DNA of 64,000 nucleotides from Neopusillimonas aromaticivorans (GTDB lineage: Bacteria; Pseudomonadota; Gammaproteobacteria; Burkholderiales; Burkholderiaceae_B): positions 992,001-1,056,000 of the forward strand of contig NZ_CP128233.1 of NCBI RefSeq assembly GCF_030344915.1, in the 5' to 3' direction. Below are positions 1 through 8,014 of this stretch, in pieces; position 1 is the first letter of the stretch; each line of letters opens with the position of its first letter. The notes beneath the pieces are model-generated. The model ran no database searches, was not told the origin of the DNA, and saw only the letters and a program-made list of their open reading frames with translations. The translations under genes were made by a program, and so were the position numbers.

Positions 1-439
1 CAAACCGATGTTTGACAGATTGAACTCATATGGAATAAACAAAAATTTAGTTTTTACGTGCTACATCGATGATTTAACCTTTTCTGGCCCGACGCTGCCT
101 CGCGATCTTGTTATAGAGGTTAAAAAAATCGTATTTTCATTTGGACATCGTGTAGCACTGGAAAAGACAAAAATTTATAGTGAATCTCAAGCCAAACACA
201 TTACCGGTGTAACGCTAGTAAACAACGAATTAAAGGTTCCGCACAGCCGTTTTAAGAAAGTACGTGCAATTGAGCAGCGGATCAGATCGATTCCCACATC
301 AGATACCGCTGAACGTCTAGTTTTACATCGGAAATTAGCCGGACTGCTTGGCGAAGCTGCATTCCTCGATGCACGGTATCGGTCGTGGGCGCAGCGCTCT
401 TACAGTGACCTGAGGGCTGCCCTCCAAGCTGCAAAGTAA
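1..439 (+). CDS. Retron-type reverse transcriptase, C-terminal fragment (cut by window edge)
   Basis: The reading frame is open to the left edge, so the ATG at position 8 is internal. The fragment carries the catalytic RT box as CYIDDLTFSG and, about 45 residues later, HITGVTLVNN. The latter resembles the VTG motif of the retron RT Y region, which helps bind the cognate structured RNA. A basic C-terminal segment follows. Retron RTs make a small RNA-DNA hybrid used in phage defence, so the ncRNA and catalytic fingers should lie upstream, outside the window. No effector gene follows: the next gene, radC, is convergent and starts its stop codon 57 bases further on. Group II intron RTs are less likely because no maturase/X domain follows. 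The retron assignment is inference from two motifs. Confidence 0.7.
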   Translation, partial: KPMFDRLNSYGINKNLVFTCYIDDLTFSGPTLPRDLVIEVKKIVFSFGHRVALEKTKIYSESQAKHITGVTLVNNELKVPHSRFKKVRAIEQRIRSIPTSDTAERLVLHRKLAGLLGEAAFLDARYRSWAQRSYSDLRAALQAAK

Positions 440-495
440 CGTTTTATAAGATATGTAGGGTTCATCCCCACATATCTGATCTCGGGAAAAAGTCT

Positions 496-1023
496 CTACA
501 TCTCCCCACGCTCCGCCAAGGAAATCGTTTCCGTCGCCGTCACGATGATATGGTCCAGAAACCGTACATCAATCAACGCCAGCGCTTTCTTGAGATGTTG
601 GGTCAAATTCAGGTCGGCAGTGCTCGGTTCAGAGGATCCCGACGGGTGGTTGTGCGACATGATGAGCGCGGCGGCATTCAGGCGTAATGCCGTCTTCACG
701 ATCTCGCGCGGATACACGCTCGCCTGATTGATCGTTCCCATGCCCTGCTCTATGTACTGGATGGGCTTAAACCTGCTATCCAGATACAGGAAAGCTGCGC
801 ACTCATGCCCCAGGCCGGCCAGCTTGGATTGGAAGAACCTCCGTACCTTAGTCGGGTTATCGACCGGCTGTGACTGCGGCAGCAGGCTCTCTGCGGCCAT
901 GCGGCCAGCGGCAAGAATTTCGTCATCGCTGGCCAGCTTGTAGCGACCGCTCGGGCCACGCACATACAGGGCGGGCATCGCATTCATGTTGTCGTAGCTC
1001 AGCGCGGCGGTTTGGTTTTCCAT
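496..1023 (-). CDS. radC: RadC-like JAB/MPN domain protein
   Basis: 175 residues. The C-terminal half holds the JAMM metal-binding signature (SHNHPSGSSEPSTAD), preceded by a hydrophobic strand (ALIM). This is the usual RadC layout of plasmids and genomic islands. The N-terminal 50 residues differ from chromosomal RadC, and the helix-hairpin-helix domain is missing. The start at 1023 was chosen because it has a good ribosome site (AAGGAGAA, 7 bases upstream); longer upstream reading is through the RNA leader. The function of island RadC proteins is not settled; a DNA-processing or deubiquitinase-fold role has been proposed. It is convergent with the RT fragment. The long structured leader upstream suggests control at the RNA level. 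Confidence 0.88.
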   Translation of the reverse strand: MENQTAALSYDNMNAMPALYVRGPSGRYKLASDDEILAAGRMAAESLLPQSQPVDNPTKVRRFFQSKLAGLGHECAAFLYLDSRFKPIQYIEQGMGTINQASVYPREIVKTALRLNAAALIMSHNHPSGSSEPSTADLNLTQHLKKALALIDVRFLDHIIVTATETISLAERGEM

Positions 1024-1300
1024 GGTTCGTTCTCCTTTCGGGGTTAACTGGCACCGGGGCCGAAGATTCCGAGCCTTCTGTAGGTTTTGCGGTGTCCGCA
1101 GTACTACGTCTGGCCCGGAGTGCCACCGTTGCCGTGAGTTCGTCGCCTTGCCGCGCTGGATCAAGGAAGGACGAACGGAAAGGGGCGAGCACGGAAGCCG
1201 CAGCCCGCAGGAGAAAGAAGTGAACCGGAGGGACCGGGTGAGTACCCGGCGAAGCGCACCCCTTGCAGGGCGGAATGGAGTGATACAGTCGGCGTTTTAG
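1024..1300 (-). ncRNA. Candidate radC-motif RNA leader upstream of radC
   Basis: This non-coding leader is clearly homologous to the leader of the parB gene (27965-28250). Shared blocks, in transcript order, are GGCGAYGAACTCA, ACGGTGGCA, then a stem enclosing CAAAA and GGCTCSGAATCTT, then AGNTAACCC and the ribosome site. The enclosing stem (about 1090-1097 paired with 1050-1056) has different bases in the two copies yet pairs in both. The published radC RNA motif lies 5' of genes for DNA-handling proteins on mobile elements, which fits the position. The match to that family is from memory and not computed. The remaining stretch to 1440 shows no further gene. Confidence 0.55.
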
Positions 1301-1439
1301 GCGGCGCACTCACGGCAATGGTGGCCTGTGCCGATGGAGATATGACTGCGGACACTGGCCGCGCGGCGAGCGCCTATAGCCGCGACTCGCGCGGCTCTGA
1401 ACTCTTTAGGGTTTTCTCATTCAGCGGTCAGACAACAAG

Positions 1440-2494
1440 TTACCGCCACACCTCTACCAAATCGTCCCATCGCGTCGTATACGAAGGCGACATCCGTTCC
1501 TGGCGCATCTGCCATGCGGCAGTCTCGTTATGCACGCTGCTAGCGAGTTTGATGGTGTCTCGCCCGTACCGGGTATTCAAGCAGTCCAGCACACACATGG
1601 CTTTGTTCACCTGCCGCGAATCAGCCTCGGAATCCTGAACATCAAACGCTAACTGCTGCTGGGCCTGGGCTTCGAGCCTTGGCTGCACATCCAGCAGACA
1701 GACACCGGCTTTCGCGTAAGCGAAACCGGGCCGGAAGAATTTTCGCAGTGCCTGCCGTGTTGCTGCCAGCAGCACACGGGTGTCGTCAGTCGGTTCACCC
1801 AGGGGCATCACTGCACTGCCGCTGTATTGTGGGGTCTGTCTGAAGAAGCTGGTCCTGGCAAACACATGAATGGCCGTGGTCATCGACGCCTGCCCTCGCA
1901 GTTTTTCTGCGGCACGGCCTGTAAAAACGCTGAGCGCTTCCATCAGCGCGCCGATGTCACCCACCGGAGAACCAAAACTGCGAGAGCACATGATCTGCTT
2001 TTTGGGGGCCGGACTGTCTTCCCATGCGATACACGACTCCCCAGCCAGCTCTCTGGCTGTCTTGGCCATAACAATGGAAAACGTATCACGGAGCACTCGC
2101 GCATCTGCACAGGCCAAGTCAGCGGCTGTCTGTATGCCCAGCTCCTGCAGCCTAGGGGCCAACCGTCGGCCCACACCCCACACCTCAGCTACCGGCACAT
2201 GGCGAATCGCACGCATCAGGCGTTCGTGCGACAGCCCTGACAGATCACACACGCCTTCGAGCCTGGGCAGCGACTTGGCCAGGTGATTGGCAAGTTTCGC
2301 CAGGGTTTTGCTCGGGCCGATGCCAACACAGGTGGGGATCCCCACCCACTGCAGCACCCGGCTACGAACGGCCGTTCCAATTTCCCGCCCCGTACCCGGC
2401 ACCCCGGTCAGATCGAGAAAGGACTCGTCAATGGAATAGATTTCCTGCCGAGGAGAAAACTGCCCGATGACATGCATCATCCTTTCGCTGAGGT
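1440..2494 (-). pseudogene. umuC: umuC-like Y-family polymerase, 3' part, split by the integron
   Basis: This part encodes the catalytic palm from SERMMHVIGQF through the SIDESFLDLTG active-site motif, the thumb, and the little-finger and C-terminal DUF4113-type region. It ends at the natural stop. The first 89 codons lie 22 kb away at 24375-24641. Removing 2490-24374 and one GAGGT repeat rejoins both parts in frame into a protein of about 438 residues, close to the 422 of E. coli UmuC. The gene was therefore intact before the integron entered, and the interruption should abolish error-prone polymerase V-type activity from this locus. The first codons of the open frame (2495-2519) are integron IRi sequence and not polymerase. 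Confidence 0.9.
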
Positions 2495-2519
2495 TGTCGT
2501 TTTCAGAAGACGGCTGCAC
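2495..2519. repeat. IRi, outer inverted repeat of the integron 5' end
   Basis: 25-bp terminal repeat starting TGTCGTTTTCAGAAGACGGC. It pairs with the IRt copies at 22899 and 24374, which start TGTCATTTTCAGAAGACGAC. It abuts the left target duplication GAGGT (2490-2494). Confidence 0.93.
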
Positions 2520-2696
2520 TGAACGTCAGAAGCCGACTGCACTATAGCAGCGGAGGGGTTGGATCCATCAGGCAACGACGGGCTGCTGCCGGCCATCAGC
2601 GGACGCAGGGAGGACTTTCCGCAACCGGCCGTTCGATGCGGCACCGATGGCCTTCGCGCAGGGGTAGTGAATCCGCCAGGATTGACTTGCGCTGCC

Positions 2697-3711
2697 CTAC
2701 CTCTCACTAGTGAGGGGCGGCAGCGCATCAAGCGGTGAGCGCACTCCGGCACCGCCAACTTTCAGCACATGCGTGTAAATCATCGTCGTAGAGACGTCGG
2801 AATGGCCGAGCAGATCCTGCACGGTTCGAATGTCGTAACCGCTGCGGAGCAAGGCCGTCGCGAACGAGTGGCGGAGGGTGTGCGGTGTGGCGGGCTTCGT
2901 GATGCCTGCTTGTTCTACGGCACGTTTGAAGGCGCGCTGAAAGGTCTGGTCATACATGTGATGGCGACGCACGACACCGCTCCGTGGATCGGTCGAATGC
3001 GTGTGCTGCGCAAAAACCCAGAACCACGGCCAGGAATGCCCGGCGCGCGGATACTTCCGCTCAAGGGCGTCGGGAAGCGCAACGCCGCTGCGGCCCTCGG
3101 CCTGGTCCTTCAGCCACCATGCCCGTGCACGCGACAGCTGCTCGCGCAGGCTGGGTGCCAAGCTCTCGGGTAACATCAAGGCCCGATCCTTGGAGCCCTT
3201 GCCCTCCCGCACGATGATCGTGCCGTGATCGAAATCCAGATCCTTGACCCGCAGTTGCAAACCCTCACTGATCCGCATGCCCGTTCCATACAGAAGCTGG
3301 GCGAACAAACGATGCTCGCCTTCCAGAAAACCGAGGATGCGAACCACTTCATCCGGGGTCAGCACCACCGGCAAGCGCCGCGACGGCCGAGGTCTTCCGA
3401 TCTCCTGAAGCCAGTGGCAGATCCGTGCACAGCACCTTGCCGTAGAAGAACAGCAAGGCCGCCAATGCCTGACGATGCGTGGAGACCGAAACCTTGCGCT
3501 CGTTCGCCAGCCAGGACAGAAATGCCTCGACTTCGCTGCTGCCCAAGGTTGCCGGGTGACGCACACCGTGGAAACGGATGAAGGCACGAACCCAGTGGAC
3601 ATAAGCCTGTTCGGTTGGTAAGCTGTAATGCAAGTAGCGTATGCGCTCACGCAACTGGTCCAGAACCTTGACCGAACGCAGCGGTGGTAACGGCGCAGTG
3701 GCGGTTTTCAT
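2697..3711 (-). CDS. intI1: Class 1 integron integrase, first copy (one-base frameshift)
   Basis: Tyrosine recombinase that inserts and excises cassettes at attI1 and attC. The normal 337-residue protein is recognisable from [16 protein letters not shown] to [12 protein letters not shown], including the HTLRHSF catalytic box and the [13 protein letters not shown] tyrosine box. A one-base insertion near 3410 (GTGG where GGG is expected) shifts the frame after about codon 98. The open length of 1015 bases is one more than the 1014 expected. Residues 32 and 39 read P and H, which goes with the weak Pc variant in this copy. If the insertion is real the integrase is inactive; given the general base-calling problem, it may be intact. 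Confidence 0.95.
3596..3624 (+). promoter_or_regulatory. Pc cassette promoter, PcW with extended -10 (TGN)
   Basis: TGGACA at 3596-3601, a 17-base spacer and TAAGCT at 3619-3624, reading out of intI1 toward the cassettes. The bases just upstream of the -10 are TGG, giving the TGN extension known to raise the output of the otherwise weak PcW. It corresponds to IntI1 residues P32 and H39. The secondary P2 promoter downstream has only a 14-base spacer (TTGTTA to TACAGT), so P2 should be inactive. Confidence 0.9.
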
Positions 3712-3786
3712 GGCTTGTTATGACTGTTTTTTTGTACAGTCTATGCCTCGGGCATCCAAGCAGCAAGCGCGTTACGCCGTGGGTCG

Positions 3787-3853
3787 ATGTTTGATGTTAT
3801 GGAGCAGCAACGATGTTACGCAGCAGGGCAGTCGCCCTAAAACAAAGTTAGCC
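3787..3853 (+). other. attI1 recombination site, first copy
   Basis: Standard attI1 sequence ending in the core AAAGTTAG at about 3844-3851, where the dfrA12 cassette is joined. A short open frame (ATG 3787 to TAA 3840, 17 codons) crosses it; such attI1 reading frames are known to help translation of the first cassette. Confidence 0.85.
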
Positions 3854-3855
3854 AT

Positions 3856-4353
3856 ATGAACTCGGAATCAGTACGCATTTATCTCGTTGCTGCGATGGGA
3901 GCCAATCGGGTTATTGGCAATGGTCCTAATATCCCCTGGAAAATTCCGGGTGAGCAGAAGATTTTTCGCAGACTCACTGAGGGAAAAGTCGTTGTCATGG
4001 GGCGAAAGACCTTTGAGTCTATCGGCAAGCCTCTACCGAACCGTCACACATTGGTAATCTCACGCCAAGCTAACTACCGCGCCACTGGCTGCGTAGTTGT
4101 TTCAACGCTGTCGCACGCTATCGCTTTGGCATCCGAACTCGGCAATGAACTCTACGTCGCGGGCGGAGCTGAGATATACACTCTGGCACTACCTCACGCC
4201 CACGGCGTGTTTCTATCTGAGGTACATCAAACCTTCGAGGGTGACGCCTTCTTCCCAATGCTCAACGAAACAGAATTCGAGCTTGTCTCAACCGAAACCA
4301 TTCAAGCTGTAATTCCGTACACCCACTCCGTTTATGCGCGTCGAAACGGCTAA
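3856..4353 (+). CDS. dfrA12: Trimethoprim-resistant dihydrofolate reductase DfrA12, first copy
   Basis: 165 residues starting MNSESVRIYLVAAMGAN, matching the DfrA12 sequence as I know it. It reduces dihydrofolate to tetrahydrofolate in the cytosol and is poorly inhibited by trimethoprim, so it bypasses the host enzyme. The NADPH and folate motifs (NRVIGNGPNIPWKIPGE, VVMGRKTFESIG, YVAGGAEIY) are intact. First cassette after attI1, driven by Pc. Its attC runs from about 4354 to 4436. It is identical in the reading frame to the copy at 18908. Confidence 0.97.
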   Translation: MNSESVRIYLVAAMGANRVIGNGPNIPWKIPGEQKIFRRLTEGKVVVMGRKTFESIGKPLPNRHTLVISRQANYRATGCVVVSTLSHAIALASELGNELYVAGGAEIYTLALPHAHGVFLSEVHQTFEGDAFFPMLNETEFELVSTETIQAVIPYTHSVYARRNG

Positions 4354-4463
4354 CCATTCCGTCAACGGGACGCCAAAATGCTGCGCATTTTGGTTCCTCC
4401 GCTGCGCTCCGGCTCTCGTTACGTCCAACGTTAGCACCACTGAAACCCAGCTTTATTTAGCTC

Positions 4464-4753
4464 ATGTTTATTCAAACGGCATTTAGCTTTTCAGGCGTTA
4501 TTCAGTGCCTGTTTTGCCTTTTTCCGGGCTTCGCCTGCATGGGCTGCGCAGGTTTTCAGTCTTTTTGGCCTCTAGCCCTTGCGTAGCAAGCGCAAGCAGC
4601 TATCGTTTTTGCAGTGCTGTGCCGCCTCGGTGGCGCAGCGTTTTTTCACGGTTAGCGCCCGTCGCCAAATTCAAGTTATCCGTTTTGGCTTCTGGTTCTA
4701 ACATTTCGGTCAAGCCGACCCGCATTCTGCGGTCGGCTTACCTCGCCCGTTAG
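4464..4753 (+). pseudogene. gcuF: gcuF cassette open frame, first copy (one T short)
   Basis: gcuF is the cassette of unknown function usual between dfrA12 and aadA2. The second copy in this window (19517-19807) encodes 96 residues starting MFIQTAFSFSGVIQ. Here the run of T near 4517-4521 has five bases instead of six, which shifts the frame after about codon 20. The open length is 290 bases, against 291 in the intact copy. No domain is recognised. Confidence 0.85.
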
Positions 4754-4758
4754 ACATC

Positions 4759-5550
4759 ATGAGGGAAGCGGTGACCATCGAAATTTCGAACCAACTATCA
4801 GAGGTGCTAAGCGTCATTGAGCGCCATCTGGAATCAACGTTGCTGGCCGTGCATTTGTACGGCTCCGCAGTGGATGGCGGCCTGAAGCCATACAGCGATA
4901 TTGATTTGTTGGTTACTGTGGCCGTAAAGCTTGATGAAACGACGCGGCGAGCATTGCTCAATGATCTTATGGAGGCTTCGGCTTTCCCTGGCGAGAGCGA
5001 GACGCTCCGCGCTATAGAAGTCACCCTTGTCGTGCATGACGACATCATCCCGTGGCGTTATCCGGCTAAGCGCGAGCTGCAATTTGGAGAATGGCAGCGC
5101 AATGACATTCTTGCGGGTATCTTCGAGCCAGCCATGATCGACATTGATCTAGCTATCCTGCTTACAAAAGCAAGAGAACATAGCGTTGCCTTGGTAGGTC
5201 CGGCAGCGGAGGAATTCTTTGACCCGGTTCCTGAACAGGATCTATTCGAGGCGCTGAGGGAAACCTTGAAGCTATGGAACTCGCAGCCCGACTGGGCCGG
5301 CGATGAGCGAAATGTAGTGCTTACGTTGTCCCGCATTTGGTACAGCGCAATAACCGGCAAAATCGCGCCGAAGGATGTCGCTGCCGACTGGGCAATAAAA
5401 CGCCTACCTGCCCAGTATCAGCCCGTCTTACTTGAAGCTAAGCAAGCTTATCTGGGACAAAAAGAAGACCACTTGGCCTCACGCGCAGATCACTTGGAAG
5501 AATTTATTCGCTTTGTGAAAGGCGAGATCATCAAGTCAGTTGGTAAATGA
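4759..5550 (+). CDS. aadA2: Aminoglycoside (3'')(9) adenylyltransferase AadA2, first copy
   Basis: 263 residues from this start; the usual annotated start is a few codons inside, at the TIEISNQLSEV stretch. It adenylylates streptomycin and spectinomycin using ATP. The nucleotidyltransferase signature GSAVDGGLKPYSDIDLLV is intact, as is the DUF4111 C-terminal half. Its attC (5551-5605) carries the characteristic GCCGACCGCGCTACGCGCGG loop region. It differs from the copy at 19813 by a silent-looking C/T change near base 5470 (GAC/GAT) only, as far as I can see by eye. Confidence 0.97.
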   Translation: MREAVTIEISNQLSEVLSVIERHLESTLLAVHLYGSAVDGGLKPYSDIDLLVTVAVKLDETTRRALLNDLMEASAFPGESETLRAIEVTLVVHDDIIPWRYPAKRELQFGEWQRNDILAGIFEPAMIDIDLAILLTKAREHSVALVGPAAEEFFDPVPEQDLFEALRETLKLWNSQPDWAGDERNVVLTLSRIWYSAITGKIAPKDVAADWAIKRLPAQYQPVLLEAKQAYLGQKEDHLASRADHLEEFIRFVKGEIIKSVGK

Positions 5551-5635
5551 TGTCTAACAATTCGTTCAAGCCGACCGCGCTACGCGCGGCGGCTTAACTC
5601 CGGCGTTGTACGTAAAACTCGAAGGCAATTTTAGT

Positions 5636-6477
5636 ATGAAAGAAAAGGTAGTTGTTGATAAAGCGATTTCACTCTATACCGAATCATTCGGCGACCCGGC
5701 CCATGAACCCATTATCCTGATCATGGGGGCAATGTCGTCTGCGGTGTGGTGGCCTGATGAGTTTTGCTCCCAACTAGCCAAAATGGGTCGCTATGTGATC
5801 CGGTACGACCACCGTGATACCGGGAAATCAACAAGCTATGAGCCAGGTCAAGCTCCATATTCCGTTGAAGAATTAGCAGATGATGTGGTTCGCGTCATTG
5901 ATGGTTATGGTCTGGAAGCTGCTCATTTAGTCGGCATGTCTTTGGGGGATTTCTTTCCCAGCTTGTAGCTCTCAAGTATCCGAAACGTGTGAAGAGCTTG
6001 ACGCTGATTGCTTCAGAACGGCTTGCAGATGCAGATCCTGATATGCCCGCTTTTGATCCTGCCATCATTGAGTATCACCAACGGGCGGAATCGCTGGATT
6101 GGTCTGATAGAGATGCTGTCGTCGCGTATCAGGTCGGAGCGTGGCGAATCAACTCAGGTACTGCGCATGCTTTTGACGCTGAGAAGATACAAAATATCGC
6201 TGAGTTAAATTTTGATCGCACTCCGAATATCCTGACAACATTCAACCACACTACTTTAGGTGGTGGCGAGAGATGGCTCGGGAGATTAAATGAGATAGCT
6301 GTACCAACTTTGATCATTCACGGCACGGAGGATCCTGTACTTCCTTATGTGCATGGGTTGGCACTGAAAGATGCGATTCGTGGTTCAAAAATGCTGACAC
6401 TCGAAGGCACGGGACATGAGTTGCATCATGAAGACTGGCCGAGGATTATCCAGGCGATTAAGGGGCAAACGTCATAG
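5636..6477 (+). CDS. Cassette-borne alpha/beta hydrolase, EstX/EstT-like (one-base frameshift)
   Basis: About 280 residues of alpha/beta-hydrolase fold: an oxyanion-region [14 protein letters not shown], a nucleophile elbow GMSLG, an acid in [10 protein letters not shown] and a catalytic histidine in GTGHELHH. The frame breaks inside the nucleophile elbow because a G run has five bases instead of six (5944-5948). Adding one G gives [16 protein letters not shown] and one continuous protein (842 bases open, 843 expected). It lies in a gene cassette between the attC of aadA2 and aac(6')-IIa. Integron EstX-type esterases were first called putative, and the related EstT hydrolyses 16-membered macrolides. 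Naming and substrate are inference. Confidence 0.75.
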
Positions 6478-6581
6478 CTATCGGTTGCACCGTACAACAA
6501 GTTGCTGCACCGTAAAAATTACTCGCTGCGCTCGCAATTTTCCGGTGAGCAAGGCGTTAGGCAGCACAGAGCGACCATTTC

Positions 6582-7134
6582 ATGTCCGCGAGCACCCCCC
6601 ATAACTCTTCGCCTCATGACCGAGCGCGACCTGCCGATGCTCCATGATTGGCTCAACCGGCCGCACATCGTTGAGTGGTGGGGTGGTGACGAAGAGCGAC
6701 CGACTCTTGATGAAGTGCTGGAACACTACCTGCCCAGAGCGATGGCGGAAGAGTCCGTAACACCGTACATCGCAATGCTGGGCGAGGAACCGATCGGCTA
6801 TGCTCAGTCGTACGTCGCGCTCGGAAGCGGTGATGGCTGGTGGGAAGATGAAACTGATCCAGGAGTGCGAGGAATAGACCAGTCTCTGGCTGACCCGACA
6901 CAGTTGAACAAAGGCCTAGGAACAAGGCTTGTCCGCGCTCTCGTTGAACTACTGTTCTCGGACCCCACCGTGACGAAGATTCAGACCGACCCGACTCCGA
7001 ACAACCATCGAGCCATACGCTGCTATGAGAAGGCAGGATTCGTGCGGGAGAAGATCATCACCACGCCTGACGGGCCGGCGGTTTACATGGTTCAAACACG
7101 ACAAGCCTTCGAGAGAAAGCGCGGTGTTGCCTAA
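6582..7134 (+). CDS. aac(6')-IIa: Aminoglycoside 6'-N-acetyltransferase AAC(6')-IIa (start region shifted)
   Basis: A GNAT acetyltransferase that uses acetyl-CoA to modify the 6' amino group of gentamicin, tobramycin and kanamycin. The sequence from ITLRLMTERDLPMLHD to FERKRGVA matches AAC(6')-IIa. The serine in GIDQSLADPT is the residue that favours gentamicin over amikacin. The expected start ATG (6582, MSAS...) is out of frame because a C run at 6595-6600 has six bases; eight would restore frame and the known 184-residue length (553 bases here, 555 expected). As printed, translation could only start at ATG 6616 or upstream in the attC. Cassette attC about 7131-7195. Confidence 0.9.
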
Positions 7135-7202
7135 CAACTCATTCAAGCCGACGCCGCTTCGCGGCGCGGCTTAATTCAGGTGTTAGCCACCAAGAAGGTG
7201 CC

Positions 7203-8003
7203 ATGAAAACATTTGCCGCATATGTAATTATCGCGTGTCTTTCGAGTACGGCATTAGCTGGTTCAATTACAGAAAATACGTCTTGGAACAAAGAGTTCTC
7301 TGCCGAAGCCGTCAATGGTGTCTTCGTGCTTTGTAAAAGTAGCAGTAAATCCTGCGCTACCAATGACTTAGCTCGTGCATCAAAGGAATATCTTCCAGCA
7401 TCAACATTTAAGATCCCCAGCGCAATTATCGGCCTAGAAACTGGTGTCATAAAGAATGAGCATCAGGTTTTCAAATGGGACGGAAAGCCAAGAGCCATGA
7501 AGCAATGGGAAAGAGACTTGACCTTAAGAGGGGCAATACAAGTTTCAGCTGTTCCCGTATTTCAACAAATCGCCAGAGAAGTTGGCGAAGTAAGAATGCA
7601 GAAATACCTTAAAAAATTTTCCTATGGCAACCAGAATATCAGTGGTGGCATTGACAAATTCTGGTTGGAAGGCCAGCTTAGAATTTCCGCAGTTAATCAA
7701 GTGGAGTTTCTAGAGTCTCTATATTTAAATAAATTGTCAGCATCTAAAGAAAACCAGCTAATAGTAAAAGAGGCTTTGGTAACGGAGGCGGCACCTGAAT
7801 ATCTAGTGCATTCAAAAACTGGTTTTTCTGGTGTGGGAACTGAGTCAAATCCTGGTGTCGCATGGTGGGTTGGGTGGGTTGAGAAGGAGACAGAGGTTTA
7901 CTTTTTCGCCTTTAACATGGATATAGACAACGAAAGTAAGTTGCCGCTAAGAAAATCCATTCCCACCAAAATCATGGAAAGTGAGGGCATCATTGGTGGC
8001 TAA
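7203..8003 (+). CDS. blaOXA: Class D beta-lactamase of the OXA-10 group with N73S (OXA-17-like)
   Basis: 266 residues with a 20-residue signal peptide (cut after STALAG). Periplasmic serine beta-lactamase: the nucleophile and general base are in S67-T-F-K70, SxV is at SAV, YGN at SYGNQN and KTG at SKTGFSG. Compared with OXA-10 from memory, the only difference I see is serine at position 73 (IPSAIIG instead of IPNAIIG). That is the change defining OXA-17, an extended-spectrum variant with raised activity on cefotaxime. G157 is wild type. The cassette is intact in its gene, but its attC is interrupted by the IS1111-type element 10 bases after the stop. Confidence 0.93.
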   Translation: MKTFAAYVIIACLSSTALAGSITENTSWNKEFSAEAVNGVFVLCKSSSKSCATNDLARASKEYLPASTFKIPSAIIGLETGVIKNEHQVFKWDGKPRAMKQWERDLTLRGAIQVSAVPVFQQIAREVGEVRMQKYLKKFSYGNQNISGGIDKFWLEGQLRISAVNQVEFLESLYLNKLSASKENQLIVKEALVTEAAPEYLVHSKTGFSGVGTESNPGVAWWVGWVEKETEVYFFAFNMDIDNESKLPLRKSIPTKIMESEGIIGG

Positions 8004-8014
8004 CAAGTCGTATA

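Noticed and set aside
3716..3745. Active P2 cassette promoter
   Set aside because: The spacer between TTGTTA and TACAGT is 14 bases (13 in the second copy), without the three-G insertion that makes P2 active.
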